DNA of 7,884 nt, from the NCBI GenBank assembly GCA_021826795.1, contig JAKAYM010000082.1, forward strand, positions 1 through 7,884, in the 5' to 3' direction. The notes beneath the pieces were generated by a model that worked only from the letters and a program-made list of their open reading frames with translations, was not told where the DNA came from and searched no databases. Origin of the DNA: Thermoplasmata archaeon (GTDB lineage Archaea; Thermoplasmatota; Thermoplasmata; Thermoplasmatales; Thermoplasmataceae). Within the stretch, counting starts at the first letter, position 1; each line of letters starts with the position of its first letter. The position numbers and the translations under genes were made by a program. Of this stretch, positions 1 through 7,389 are shown piece by piece.

Positions 1-500
1 AATGATTTCTCACAGAAGCTATCCAGGACTCTGGTAAACAATCACAACTTCATAGCATATGAGGATTTGAATATAGAGAATATGCTTAATAACCATAAGA
101 TGGCTAAAAGCATAGCAGATGCATCATGGGGTGAATTTATTGAAAACACAATGTACAAGGCTGAGAGGGCCGGTAAATACTGTGTAAAGGTAAACCCCAG
201 GAATACACCAAAATGTGCTCTTATTGTGGCAGTATAATAGAGGAACAGACCCTTGATGACAGGGAGTACCATTGCAGTAACTGTGGCTTATCTATGGACA
301 GGGATGACAATGCTGCAATCAATGTACTGCATGCAGGGTTCAGGAAGATATTCAATAACTTTATTATAATGAAACCAAAGAAGAGCAGGCATAAGAAGAA
401 AAAGATACCCACGGACTGTGGGGAATGTATGCCCGTGGAGGGGAAGCCTATACCTGATAAGGCAAGTTTTTCTGTGGAAGCGGGAAGCTCCTATATTTAG
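1..500 (+). pseudogene. tnpB: IS200/IS605-type TnpB (OrfB), 5'-truncated by the window and frameshifted
   Basis: TnpB is an RNA-guided RuvC-like nuclease carried by IS200/IS605 elements. Frame 1 reads from base 1 and includes IAYEDLNIENM, the RuvC-II region with its acidic Glu, then VNPRNTPK. It then leaves the family pattern and stops at 235-237 (TAA). The expected continuation is in frame 3 from 213: MCSYCG, a second CSNCG pair (a four-Cys zinc finger), then DRDDNAAIN, the RuvC-III Asp motif, ending at TAG 498-500. Family members usually read NPRNTSKxCSxCG, so one base appears to be missing around 205-212. As written, the upstream product loses the zinc finger and the last catalytic Asp. 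The N-terminal part lies outside the window, so I cannot tell whether the rest is intact or whether a tnpA is present. A sequencing error or frameshifting during translation are alternatives. Family identity is very secure; pseudogene status is likely. Confidence 0.9.
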
Positions 501-533
501 ATAGGAGAGAATGTCACTATAACCTTTGAAACA
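408..533 (+). ncRNA. Possible omega-RNA 3' part (reRNA) at the tnpB right end
   Basis: In IS200/IS605 elements the guide RNA of TnpB overlaps the 3' end of tnpB and runs to the right end of the element, with the guide copied from the flanking DNA. Here the 3' coding end can fold. CCACGG (409-414) pairs with CCGTGG (433-438), and a perfect 7-bp stem lies at 488-507. The stretch ends in TGTCAC (512-517), which resembles many tnpB element right ends as I recall them. If the element ends at 517, a 16-nt guide would be 518-533. The boundaries, and expression in a degraded copy, are inference. Confidence 0.4.
488..507 (+). repeat. Perfect hairpin enclosing the tnpB stop codon
   Basis: CTCCTAT (488-494) and ATAGGAG (501-507) are exact reverse complements, giving 7 bp around a 6-nt loop. 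The loop contains the tnpB stop codon TAG (498-500). A hairpin at exactly this place, after a VEAGS-like C-terminus, is a common signature of tnpB right ends, where it serves as an element end and/or guide-RNA scaffold structure. The pairing is read directly from the sequence; the role is inferred. Confidence 0.75.
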
Positions 534-568
534 AGAGCTATACTCGGTTCGGTGATGCCCCCTTAATT

Positions 569-579
569 CTTATATATAT
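569..579 (+). promoter_or_regulatory. TATA box of the nucleoside kinase gene
   Basis: CTTATATATAT is centred about 24 bp upstream of the ATG at 598. That is where an archaeal TATA box would sit if transcription began at or next to the start codon. No Shine-Dalgarno sequence precedes the ATG, which supports a leaderless message. The box lies downstream of the proposed right end of the IS remnant (517), so the insertion probably did not remove this promoter. A second AT-rich stretch (TATATAATTA, 581-590) is too close to the ATG to serve. Confidence 0.6.
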
Positions 580-597
580 CTATATAATTACACATTG

Positions 598-1488
598 ATG
601 AAGTTTTTAGCCTTTTTTGGTCATCTTAATATTGATATGAGTATAAGTGTAAATTCTCTCCCTAAACCTGGAGAGGCGCAGGGGATAACCAATTTAAAAG
701 AAGAGTTCGCGGGTACAGCCGGTAATTTTGCCTATGTTGCCAATTCACTTGGTCTTGAATTTGACCTTTACTCAGTTGTTGGGGAATCTACACATGCCCA
801 ATATTTGGAGCAATTAAAAAAATTTAGAATAAGTGTAGAACATGTAAACGTAATCCATGATAAAATGGGGCCAATATGTTATATACCATCAGATGGAAGG
901 GAGCAAATGGCATATATGTTTCAGGGTCCCATGGACATCTGGGAGCCATCGAAATATTTTAGTTACAATAATTATAAGTATCTCAATATCGGCACCGGCC
1001 CTGTTAAACAGTACATAAAAATAGTTGAAAAGGAGAGAATAGCAAATATTACGTTTGATCCGGGGCAGGAGATCTGGTATACATATTCAAAAGAAAATGC
1101 CAGATATATGGTTGATCACAGCCAGATGATCATCATGAATAAAAAAGAATTTGGTCACCTCGAGGAGATGATTGATATAGATGATAAGGGTATCAGCAGG
1201 ATAGTAAAAAATATAGTAATAACTGAGGGGGCAAATGGTGCCATATTAATGGAAAACGGTATTTATTCAAGGATACCTGGATTTCCATCTGAACATATTA
1301 AGGATACTGTAGGGGCTGGTGATTCATTCAGGGCTGGTTTATATACAGCCTTATATCACGGTATGGATATTAAAAGTGCCATAATGTTCGGTAATATTAC
1401 TGCTTCCAGAGCCATTGAAAATAGTATTAGCCAGTTTCATTTAACATTCCATGATGTTTCGAATATTCTCTCACGGGTCAAAATGTGA
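598..1488 (+). CDS. PfkB/ribokinase-family nucleoside kinase, Ta0880-like
   Basis: The 296-aa product is a ribokinase-fold kinase that would transfer a phosphate to a sugar hydroxyl. Seen: an N-terminal GHLNID motif (residues 8-13) at the substrate site, GTAGN (39-43; PfkB signature 1 region), and the C-terminal signature DTVGAGDSFRAG (236-247) with catalytic base Asp242 and the GAG anion hole. From memory, the N-terminus (FLAxFGHLNID), GTAGNFA, GPICYI and GDTVGAGDSFRAGLY-type segments match the T. acidophilum broad-specificity nucleoside kinase Ta0880 much better than 2-keto-3-deoxygluconate kinases, so nucleoside salvage is the preferred role. Ribokinase or another sugar kinase cannot be excluded by reading alone. 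I chose ATG 598 over TTG 595 because the TATA spacing fits a leaderless start and the motif begins 7 residues in. The gene is apparently monocistronic. Its last 11 bp overlap the end of the convergent Cgi121-like gene. Confidence 0.85.
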   Translation: MKFLAFFGHLNIDMSISVNSLPKPGEAQGITNLKEEFAGTAGNFAYVANSLGLEFDLYSVVGESTHAQYLEQLKKFRISVEHVNVIHDKMGPICYIPSDGREQMAYMFQGPMDIWEPSKYFSYNNYKYLNIGTGPVKQYIKIVEKERIANITFDPGQEIWYTYSKENARYMVDHSQMIIMNKKEFGHLEEMIDIDDKGISRIVKNIVITEGANGAILMENGIYSRIPGFPSEHIKDTVGAGDSFRAGLYTALYHGMDIKSAIMFGNITASRAIENSISQFHLTFHDVSNILSRVKM

Positions 1489-1900
1489 GATCAATCTTTG
1501 CCATTGCTGAAAATACATCGAAGTCGTATTCTGGCATATCATATGGTAAAAATTTTTCTGTGATTTTTATATAATTCATATCTACTAATAAATTTATATC
1601 TTTATAATCTGTATATACCACGATACCTCTTTTAGTTTTTTCACTTATTCCGCATCTTTTTAAAGCAACATCAATTTGATTTATTTTAGCTAAATACATA
1701 AGTAACACAGTTCCGGGAAATCTTATTTTTTCGTTATGGGAAATATACCGATCAGTTTTTCTTATTGCTTCCAATACCTGAACTTCAGAGACAATCGTTT
1801 TAGCATCAATTAATTGAAAAATTACATGCGCATTTTTAAGAAAATCAAAAATATGGTTATCAAATTTATTCAATAAAAAATATTTTATTTTAGGCGACAT
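1478..1900 (-). CDS. cgi121: Cgi121-like subunit of the KEOPS tRNA-modification complex
   Basis: The 140-aa product resembles archaeal Cgi121, which binds Bud32 and tRNA within KEOPS (Kae1-Bud32-Cgi121-Pcc1), the complex that adds the threonylcarbamoyl group in t6A37 synthesis. Seen: [19 protein letters not shown] (residues 28-46), a counterpart of the family's 'NAdvVatkkHvLhAi' segment; then [20 protein letters not shown] (66-85), matching the family's 'RQI.eAi..iG' helix; and a C-terminal hydrophobic strand AKIDL (134-138), like the 'iAlieL' end. The length is near the usual 145-165 aa, with a slightly short C-terminal half. The call rests on remembered family patterns, not a search, and similarity is moderate. 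ATG 1898-1900 lies inside the last codons of lon, giving an 11-bp overlap. GAAGGGG a few bases upstream could act as a weak Shine-Dalgarno, so it is probably cotranscribed and translationally coupled with lon. Confidence 0.75.
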   Translation of the reverse strand: MSPKIKYFLLNKFDNHIFDFLKNAHVIFQLIDAKTIVSEVQVLEAIRKTDRYISHNEKIRFPGTVLLMYLAKINQIDVALKRCGISEKTKRGIVVYTDYKDINLLVDMNYIKITEKFLPYDMPEYDFDVFSAMAKIDLTF

Positions 1901-3863
1901 TTGGGCCCCTTCTATGTACTGGCTTTTTTATATCCGTTGAGGGATTAACAATGTCCTTTATTTTAGCAAGGAATTTATCTTTTTCCGGTCCTGTTATCAA
2001 TGCATTTTCAAGAACATCTTCTATTCTTGACGCCCCTATTATTTGTATTTTATCCTTGTGCGCTTCGTCCAATATTATGTCATTGTAATTGGATGCGGGC
2101 ACTATGACCCTGGAAAGACCAGTATCTATGGCTGCCTCAACCTTTGCTGTAACTCCTCCAACAGGGAGTACATCTCCACGTACACTCAGGGAACCGGTCA
2201 TAGCTACAGTCTGGTCAATAGGGATGGACTCAAGTGAGGATATAACAGCAGTGGCTATGGAAACACTTGCTGAATCACCTTCAACGCCCTCATATGTACC
2301 TATAAATTGTATATGAATGTCCACATCAGCAACATTTTTTCCGCTGATCTTTTTTATTACTGCAGAAACATTCTGGACAGCCTCTTTTGCTATCTCCCCC
2401 AGTTTGCCTGTTGCATATACAGTTCCGTTGTGAGGGTGCTGTGCCTGTGTTATTTCAGCAACTATGGGCATTACAACACCTGTAAAATCGGACATATCGG
2501 TAGATCCCATGACAGCAAGGCCATTTACCTTTCCTATTGCGCTCCCTGTACCTGTGAACATTTTATACAATTTCTTTACCTCTATTGCTCTATCTGCTAT
2601 CTGCTGCTCAACTGGTTTGCTAAGTGACCTTGCCTGATTTACATCGTCTGCGGTAACTATTGGCTGTTTGTTTGTTACAGCTATATCCCCTGCTACACGG
2701 ACAAGACCACCCAGTTCCCTTAACCTCAAGGTCAGTCTACCTTTCCTTCCACCACGCTTCTGGGCTTCCTTCAGAATTTCTGTGATTGCACCCGAATCAA
2801 AGGGAGGAATTTTTTTATCCTTGGCAATTTCCTGGGCTATAAATTGTACTATTTTCTTTCTGTTATCATCGGTATCTTCCATGGTGTCATTCATATAAAC
2901 TTCGTAACCGTATCCCCTGATTCTGGATCTGAGAGCAGGATGCATATTTCTTATTGCATCCAGATTTCCTGCGGCGACAAGTACAAAATCACATGGAACA
3001 GGCTCTGTCTGGACCATTGCACCTGCGCTCCTCTCACTCTGGCCTGATATTGCAAAACGCTTTTCCTGCATAGCACTTAATAATGCCTGCTGATCCTCTG
3101 GCCTGAGAAGATTGATTTCATCAATGAATAATACACCCTTATCCGCCTTTTGCATATTTCCCGCTTCTACTCTTTCATGGGCAGGTGTTTCCAGTCCACC
3201 AGACTGGAATGGATCGTGCCTAACATCCCCTAGAAGGGCACCGGAATGTGCACCGGTAGAATCTATAAACGGGGGTTTATCATTGGGATTATGCCCGACA
3301 AGCAATTTGGGCACCATGGCCCTTTCCATACGGGCTGCAGGGTTCATTGCCATGATTATATAAAGGAATGCGGCACCGATGATAGCAAGGAATAAGATTT
3401 CTATTGCGGTTCCCTGTAGGCCACTTATCCACAGGTATATGGCAAGTATTGCACCCAATAAAATTATAGACAGAACAATAAATAACAGGCTTTTGGATCT
3501 ATCCTTCTTCTCGCGCTCAGCCTTTATCTGATACTGCCTTAATATTTCCTTGCCTTTCCCTGCAGGAAAAGTCTTGATCTTTGGTTTATTTGAATCTTCT
3601 GGATTCGGGAAACATAGTATATCTTCGAGGTCTTCTTTAGGTAAGAAATCAACCATTGACTGTGCTAGCATAGACTTGCCCGTACCAGGTTCTCCTATTA
3701 ACAGTACATGTCTCTTCTGCATGGCGGCTTTCTTTATTACTTCGCCTGCATGTTCCTGTCCAACAACCTGATTGAACAGTAGCTTCGGAACTTCTATCTC
3801 TTTAGTGGTTTTTACACCTAAGTTAGACACCCAATCTACAACATCATCATCTTTAGAGTCCAC
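1890..3863 (-). CDS. lon: Archaeal membrane-anchored Lon protease (LonB type)
   Basis: ATP-dependent serine protease that degrades misfolded and regulatory proteins at the inner face of the membrane. The 657-aa chain has: Walker A GEPGTGKS (57-64); two hydrophobic segments (about 125-146 and 151-173) that interrupt the AAA+ module, the hallmark of archaeal LonB and its membrane anchor; Walker B VLFIDE (244-249); an arginine-rich sensor region around [10 protein letters not shown] (308-317); and a C-terminal protease domain with catalytic Ser531 in EGDSAS and Lys574 in [10 protein letters not shown], the Lon Ser-Lys dyad. It lacks the large N-terminal domain of bacterial LonA. Length and layout match Thermoplasma Lon. 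The start is GTG (3861-3863), since no ATG lies upstream in frame near it and the N-terminus (DDVVDWV..) aligns with relatives from memory. It is first in a unit with the Cgi121-like gene, diverging from eno. All catalytic residues are present. Confidence 0.97.
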   Translation of the reverse strand: MDSKDDDVVDWVSNLGVKTTKEIEVPKLLFNQVVGQEHAGEVIKKAAMQKRHVLLIGEPGTGKSMLAQSMVDFLPKEDLEDILCFPNPEDSNKPKIKTFPAGKGKEILRQYQIKAEREKKDRSKSLLFIVLSIILLGAILAIYLWISGLQGTAIEILFLAIIGAAFLYIIMAMNPAARMERAMVPKLLVGHNPNDKPPFIDSTGAHSGALLGDVRHDPFQSGGLETPAHERVEAGNMQKADKGVLFIDEINLLRPEDQQALLSAMQEKRFAISGQSERSAGAMVQTEPVPCDFVLVAAGNLDAIRNMHPALRSRIRGYGYEVYMNDTMEDTDDNRKKIVQFIAQEIAKDKKIPPFDSGAITEILKEAQKRGGRKGRLTLRLRELGGLVRVAGDIAVTNKQPIVTADDVNQARSLSKPVEQQIADRAIEVKKLYKMFTGTGSAIGKVNGLAVMGSTDMSDFTGVVMPIVAEITQAQHPHNGTVYATGKLGEIAKEAVQNVSAVIKKISGKNVADVDIHIQFIGTYEGVEGDSASVSIATAVISSLESIPIDQTVAMTGSLSVRGDVLPVGGVTAKVEAAIDTGLSRVIVPASNYNDIILDEAHKDKIQIIGASRIEDVLENALITGPEKDKFLAKIKDIVNPSTDIKKPVHRRGPNVA

Positions 3864-3901
3864 GATATGATAATCTAATCTTAATAATTAAGCTTTCGTA
3901 T

Positions 3902-3912
3902 ACCTATTTAAC
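3902..3912 (-). promoter_or_regulatory. Candidate TATA box for lon
   Basis: Read on the minus strand, AGTTAAATAGG is the best TATA-like stretch upstream of lon that could allow a short leader, with a start about 15-20 nt before the GTG at 3863. A second AT-rich stretch, TAATTATTAA (3881-3890 read in reverse), sits about 22-27 bp from the GTG and would instead fit a leaderless transcript. I see no good Shine-Dalgarno before the GTG, so the choice between the two is open. Confidence 0.35.
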
Positions 3913-3931
3913 TAATTTATTCTTATGAATA

Positions 3932-3947
3932 CAGGAAATTCAGGAAA
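3932..3947. repeat. Short direct repeat in the divergent lon/eno promoter region
   Basis: CAGGAAA occurs at 3932-3938 and again at 3941-3947, a 9-bp period. It sits in the middle of the 164-bp region between lon and eno, upstream of both candidate TATA boxes. It could be a site for a regulator, but two 7-bp copies in AT-rich DNA may be chance. Nothing else coding or RNA-like is evident in 3864-4027. Confidence 0.25.
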
Positions 3948-3997
3948 ACTCATCAATGGCATGTTATTACATTGACAAGGGCTCTATCCAAACAATA

Positions 3998-4009
3998 AAT
4001 ATATATTTT
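3998..4009 (+). promoter_or_regulatory. TATA box of the eno-dphB unit
   Basis: AAATATATATTT is centred about 24-25 bp upstream of the ATG at 4028, the spacing expected between an archaeal TATA box and a start site at the A of the ATG. No Shine-Dalgarno sequence precedes the ATG, so the mRNA is probably leaderless. This also favours ATG 4028 over the next in-frame ATG at 4037. Confidence 0.65.
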
Positions 4010-4027
4010 GAATAACATTATCAAAAT

Positions 4028-5233
4028 ATGGAAGATATGGAAATAATAGATTCAAAAATTACAAAGATATTCGATTCCCGTGGAAGCCCAACAATTGAAG
4101 CAACAATTTTTTTGAATTATGCTTCAGGCACAGCCTCCGCTCCGGCAGGCGCCAGTACCGGAAAAACAGAGGTAAAGGCATATCCTGACAATGACGTGGA
4201 CAAAAGTGTGGATTTTTATAATAAACATATAAGAAATGCCCTGCGTGGGTTCAATGCCATAAATCAGGGTGGATTTGATATCTTATTGCATGAACTTGAT
4301 GGCACAGAAGATTTTTCCGTGATAGGTGGAAATCTTGCAACGGCACTTTCCATGGCAAATGCCAAGGCAGTGGCTAACTATCTGGAGATACCATTATACA
4401 GATATGTTGGTGGTCTTAATCCTGCGATACCACGCCCCATGGGTAATATAATAGGCGGAGGGAAACATTCAAAAAATGGTACTACTATCCAGGAGTTCCT
4501 TGTATCCTCTCAGGGAAAAACATTCTATGACTCTGTATTTGACAACATACTGGTTCATAGGAGGGTGGGAGAGAAATTATCTGAAAAGCTTAAAGGGCAG
4601 AGCGTTGGTCTAGGAGATGAGAAGGCGTGGACAGCTGATGTTTCTGATGAGGAAGCCATAGAGATAGTAAAATCTGCTGCCGGTGAAATAGCTTCTGAAA
4701 AGAAAGTAAAAATATATCTGGGGGTTGACTTCGCGGCCGATTCATTCCATGAAAATGGGAAATATCATTATAAAAAATCAATAAAAACCAGGGATGAACA
4801 GATTGATTATGCGATTTCACTCAGCAGGGAACACGGTTTTTACTACATAGAAGATCCACTTTATGACAGCGATTTTGAAGGGTTTGCAGAGATAACCAAA
4901 AAGATTGGGAAAAATGCCATGATAGTTGGTGATGACCTTTATACAACAAATGCAACAAGAATACAGAAAGGTATAGAACTGAAGTCTACAAATGCAGTAT
5001 TGATCAAAGTTAACCAGATCGGAACTCTTTCAGATACAGTGACATCAGTAAAACTGGCAACAAAAAATTCTATGGATACAGTGGTTTCACACAGGAGTGG
5101 GGAAACAACGGATGATTTCATTGCATCTCTTGCAGTTGCATTCAATTCCAGATTCATAAAAACTGGAACAATAGGAGGAGAAAGGCTGGCCAAGCTCAAT
5201 GAGGTCATCAGACTAGAAGAGGCCTTGATATAA
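4028..5233 (+). CDS. eno: Enolase (phosphopyruvate hydratase)
   Basis: Cytoplasmic glycolytic/gluconeogenic enzyme interconverting 2-phosphoglycerate and phosphoenolpyruvate. The 401-aa chain is shorter than the usual ~415-435 aa. Seen in order: [12 protein letters not shown] (13-24); the mobile loop GASTGK (41-46); His147 and Glu156 (GGGKH..QEF), counterparts of yeast His159/Glu168; Glu198 in GDE, counterpart of the catalytic Glu211; Mg ligands Asp234 (LGVDFAA), Glu275 (YIEDP) and Asp302 (VGDDL); catalytic Lys327 in LIKVNQIG; and SHRSGET (354-360). These support an active enzyme. Departures from consensus are GDEKAW instead of GDEGG[FY] (196-201) and GGGKH instead of NGGxH. The gene opens a leaderless transcript. 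dphB follows after 2 bp, so the pair is almost certainly cotranscribed. Confidence 0.97.
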   Translation: MEDMEIIDSKITKIFDSRGSPTIEATIFLNYASGTASAPAGASTGKTEVKAYPDNDVDKSVDFYNKHIRNALRGFNAINQGGFDILLHELDGTEDFSVIGGNLATALSMANAKAVANYLEIPLYRYVGGLNPAIPRPMGNIIGGGKHSKNGTTIQEFLVSSQGKTFYDSVFDNILVHRRVGEKLSEKLKGQSVGLGDEKAWTADVSDEEAIEIVKSAAGEIASEKKVKIYLGVDFAADSFHENGKYHYKKSIKTRDEQIDYAISLSREHGFYYIEDPLYDSDFEGFAEITKKIGKNAMIVGDDLYTTNATRIQKGIELKSTNAVLIKVNQIGTLSDTVTSVKLATKNSMDTVVSHRSGETTDDFIASLAVAFNSRFIKTGTIGGERLAKLNEVIRLEEALI

Positions 5234-5235
5234 AT

Positions 5236-6000
5236 ATGCTCAATATAATGGGACTCGGGCTGCGGGGAACAAAAAGCCTGACAATGGAGGAGTATGAAGT
5301 TCTGCAAGGATCGGATATGGTTTATTTCGAAACATATACGTCAGTTTCTCCCGAGGCTACAATGAACTCTTTGAAAGGCATATGCAGGGGCACCGTGACT
5401 GAGGCAAAACGGGAATCTGTTGAAAACGGTACAGGAATCTTACAAGATGCGGAAAATAAAAATGTGACCTTACTTGTTACAGGAGATGCTCTTTCTGCTA
5501 CGACACACAACGAGTTGAGACTGGAGGCAAAAAAGCTTGGCATTACCGTCAATATATTTGAAAATGCCTCAATAATTACGGCTTTTACATCAAAGACCGG
5601 ACTTTTTAGCTATAAATTTGGTAACATAGTTTCCATGCCATTTATATATGATAACTTTTTTCCTCTCAGTGTTTATGATAAAATCTATTTAAATTATTCA
5701 AATAATATGCATACACTGCTTTTACTGGATCTGAATGGTGGAAAAACTATGCCTCCATATCAGGCCGTGCTAACATTGATTGAAATGGAGAAAAAAAGAA
5801 AGAAGGCCATTATAAACAATGATACAGAAGTAATAGTCGGAATAGGTATAGCAACCCATAATGAAATAATAATTAATTCCAACATTAGAGACATTATAGA
5901 AAATAAGACTGAGGGATCTCCTGCAGCCATAATTATACCATCCAGCCTAAATGAAAAGGAACGGGAATTCCTCGAAGTTTTTTCTTGCAAAACCCAATAA
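5236..6000 (+). CDS. dphB: Diphthine synthase (diphthamide biosynthesis methyltransferase)
   Basis: S-adenosylmethionine-dependent tetrapyrrole-methylase-fold enzyme that methylates the modified histidine of elongation factor 2, the second step toward diphthamide. The 254-aa length is typical for archaeal DphB (about 250-270 aa). Seen: MLNIMGLGL (1-9), matching the family N-terminus 'MLyfiGLGL'; SDMVYFETYTS (26-36); the SAM-site segment LLVTGDALSATTH (79-91), where the family usually has GDP rather than GDA; TGLFSYKFG (121-129); YDKI (147-150) and HTLLLLDL (159-166); and a C-terminal IIIPSSLNEKE segment in place of 'LIvPg.LH..E'. ATG 5236 restores the full family N-terminus. The start lies 2 bp after eno, with only a weak AGAGG (5218-5222) about 13 nt upstream, so translation probably couples to eno. 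Its link to eno may be an incidental housekeeping cluster. Confidence 0.95.
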   Translation: MLNIMGLGLRGTKSLTMEEYEVLQGSDMVYFETYTSVSPEATMNSLKGICRGTVTEAKRESVENGTGILQDAENKNVTLLVTGDALSATTHNELRLEAKKLGITVNIFENASIITAFTSKTGLFSYKFGNIVSMPFIYDNFFPLSVYDKIYLNYSNNMHTLLLLDLNGGKTMPPYQAVLTLIEMEKKRKKAIINNDTEVIVGIGIATHNEIIINSNIRDIIENKTEGSPAAIIIPSSLNEKEREFLEVFSCKTQ

Positions 6001-6026
6001 ACATATATGATAAAAAACATATAGTA

Positions 6027-6035
6027 TTTTTATAT
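6027..6035 (+). promoter_or_regulatory. TATA box of serS
   Basis: TTTTATATC is centred about 24 bp before the serS ATG (6055) in the 54-bp gap after dphB, with no Shine-Dalgarno in between, indicating a separate leaderless transcript. The T-run within it (6027-6031) could also help end transcripts coming from dphB, since archaeal termination often needs only a T-tract. Confidence 0.6.
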
Positions 6036-6054
6036 CAATATCAAAGGTTAAAAT

Positions 6055-7389
6055 ATGATAGATATAAAACTTCTGAGAAGTGAAAGTAAAAAATTTTATG
6101 ATTCGTGCAGGGCCAGAGGCTTTGATACTAAAATACTTGATGAATTCTTCATGCTTGATTCGAAATGGAAGGAGAATCTTAAAACCCTCAATGATTACAA
6201 GCATGAAAAAAATACCATTAGCATGGAAATTTCCAGAATGATAAAAACCGGAAACGGAGACATAGGCAAATTAAAGGATGATGTAAAAAATATTAATGAC
6301 AAAATTGATACACTTGAGGAGGACCAGAAAAAAATAGAAGTTAAAAGGGGTGAACTGGTACACCTAATACCAAATCTTCTGGCTGATGATGTTCCAATAT
6401 GTTCCGGCGATGACAATAGCAAAATTGTAAAATATTGCGGTCATGCAAGGGTATATAGTGGGGATGAGGATTATTTCAAAATGAATAGCATGGATTCAGA
6501 GAATTATGAAATAATACAAACCAGACCGGTTGACCATCAGACGATTATGGAAAAGTACGACCTTGCAGATCTTCAGAGGGCTGGTAAAATAGCAGGCTCA
6601 AGATTTTACTTCCTGAAAAACAGGCTCTTCAAGCTGGAACTGGCACTTATCAATTATGCGGTTGATTTCCTTTCCCAGAGAAATTTCACGGTTATGGAGC
6701 CGCCGTTTATGATTAACTATGCATCCATGTCAGGTGCCACCGATATAGAAACGTTCAAGGACGCATTGTATAAAATAGAGGGTGATGATCTTTATCTCAT
6801 TGCAACTGCCGAGCATCCACTGGCATCAATGCTTGCGGATGAAACCCTTGAAGAGACTGAACTGCCATTGAGGCTAAGTGGCGTTTCCCCGTGCTTCAGA
6901 AGAGAAGCTGGTGCACACGGGAAGGATACAAAGGGAATATTCAGGGTTCACCAGTTTAACAAAATAGAGCAGTTTATTTACTGCAAACCTGAAGACTCCT
7001 GGGATTATTTCAAGGAACTGGTATCCAATGCAGAGGATATTTATAAGAACCTGGGTTTGCCATATAGAATTGTAAATATATGTTCAGGTGATCTTGGAAG
7101 CCTTGCGGCAAAAAAATATGATATTGAAGTATGGTATCCATCCCAGGGAAAGTTCAGAGAGGTTGTTTCAGCATCTAATGATACTGATTACCAGGCAAGG
7201 TCACTGAATATAAAATACAGAACTTCTGAGGGAAATAAATTTGTTCATACACTGAACAGCACTGCAATTGCAACGGAGAGAGTCCTTGTTGCAATAATGG
7301 AAAATTACCAGCAGGAAAATGGCCTAAAAGTACCGGATGTTCTTGTGCCATATACAGGATTCAGTGAGATAACAACGGAGGTAAAATAA
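6055..7389 (+). CDS. serS: Seryl-tRNA synthetase, class II, common (non-methanogen) type
   Basis: Charges tRNA-Ser with serine through a seryl-adenylate. The 444-aa chain begins with an N-terminal helical arm (about 28-107) rich in Lys/Glu heptads; this antiparallel coiled coil grips the long variable arm of tRNA-Ser. The class II core follows: DLQRAGKIAGSRFYFLK (172-188), motif 1 region VMEPPFMINYASM (213-225), the serine/ATP-site TAEHPL (251-256), motif 2 FRREAG..DTKGIFRVHQF (281-301) with its ATP-binding Arg, and motif 3 around STAIATERVLVAIME (402-416). This is the standard bacterial/archaeal type, not the rare zinc-containing SerRS of some methanogens. The length is slightly above the usual ~425-430 aa. 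ATG 6055 is the leaderless start set by the TATA box. The stop codon shares one base with the downstream channel gene. Confidence 0.97.
   Translation: MIDIKLLRSESKKFYDSCRARGFDTKILDEFFMLDSKWKENLKTLNDYKHEKNTISMEISRMIKTGNGDIGKLKDDVKNINDKIDTLEEDQKKIEVKRGELVHLIPNLLADDVPICSGDDNSKIVKYCGHARVYSGDEDYFKMNSMDSENYEIIQTRPVDHQTIMEKYDLADLQRAGKIAGSRFYFLKNRLFKLELALINYAVDFLSQRNFTVMEPPFMINYASMSGATDIETFKDALYKIEGDDLYLIATAEHPLASMLADETLEETELPLRLSGVSPCFRREAGAHGKDTKGIFRVHQFNKIEQFIYCKPEDSWDYFKELVSNAEDIYKNLGLPYRIVNICSGDLGSLAAKKYDIEVWYPSQGKFREVVSASNDTDYQARSLNIKYRTSEGNKFVHTLNSTAIATERVLVAIMENYQQENGLKVPDVLVPYTGFSEITTEVK
7377..7382 (+). promoter_or_regulatory. Shine-Dalgarno sequence of the MscS-like gene
   Basis: GGAGGT lies 6 nt before the ATG at 7389, inside the last codons of serS. 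It is a strong match to the anti-SD at the end of archaeal 16S rRNA. It fixes the start codon and shows that this internal operon gene uses SD initiation, unlike the leaderless first genes nearby. Confidence 0.8.

Noticed and set aside
213..500. Independent small zinc-finger protein starting at ATG 213
   Set aside because: It is the C-terminal part of TnpB (zinc finger plus RuvC-III) separated by a one-base frameshift. No promoter or SD is evident in front of ATG 213.
518..568. Possible small RNA or tRNA fragment (GGTTCGGTGATGCCCCC)
   Set aside because: GGTTCG resembles a T-loop by chance, but no acceptor stem or cloverleaf partner is present. Only a weak wobble-rich pairing with 512-518 could be drawn.
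2043..3771. Several plus-strand ORFs of 64-106 aa opposite lon
   Set aside because: They lie wholly antisense to a strongly conserved protease gene, have no family motifs, and their sequences mirror the lon codon pattern. They are shadows.
4939..5307. 122-aa minus-strand ORF across the eno/dphB junction
   Set aside because: Both sense genes are fully conserved here, and the antisense product shows only low-complexity, Ser-rich shadow composition with no recognisable domain.
6195..6422. 75-aa minus-strand ORF inside the serS coiled-coil region
   Set aside because: It is antisense to the Lys/Glu-rich arm, which gives a Ser/Phe/Leu-rich shadow reading. It has no independent support.
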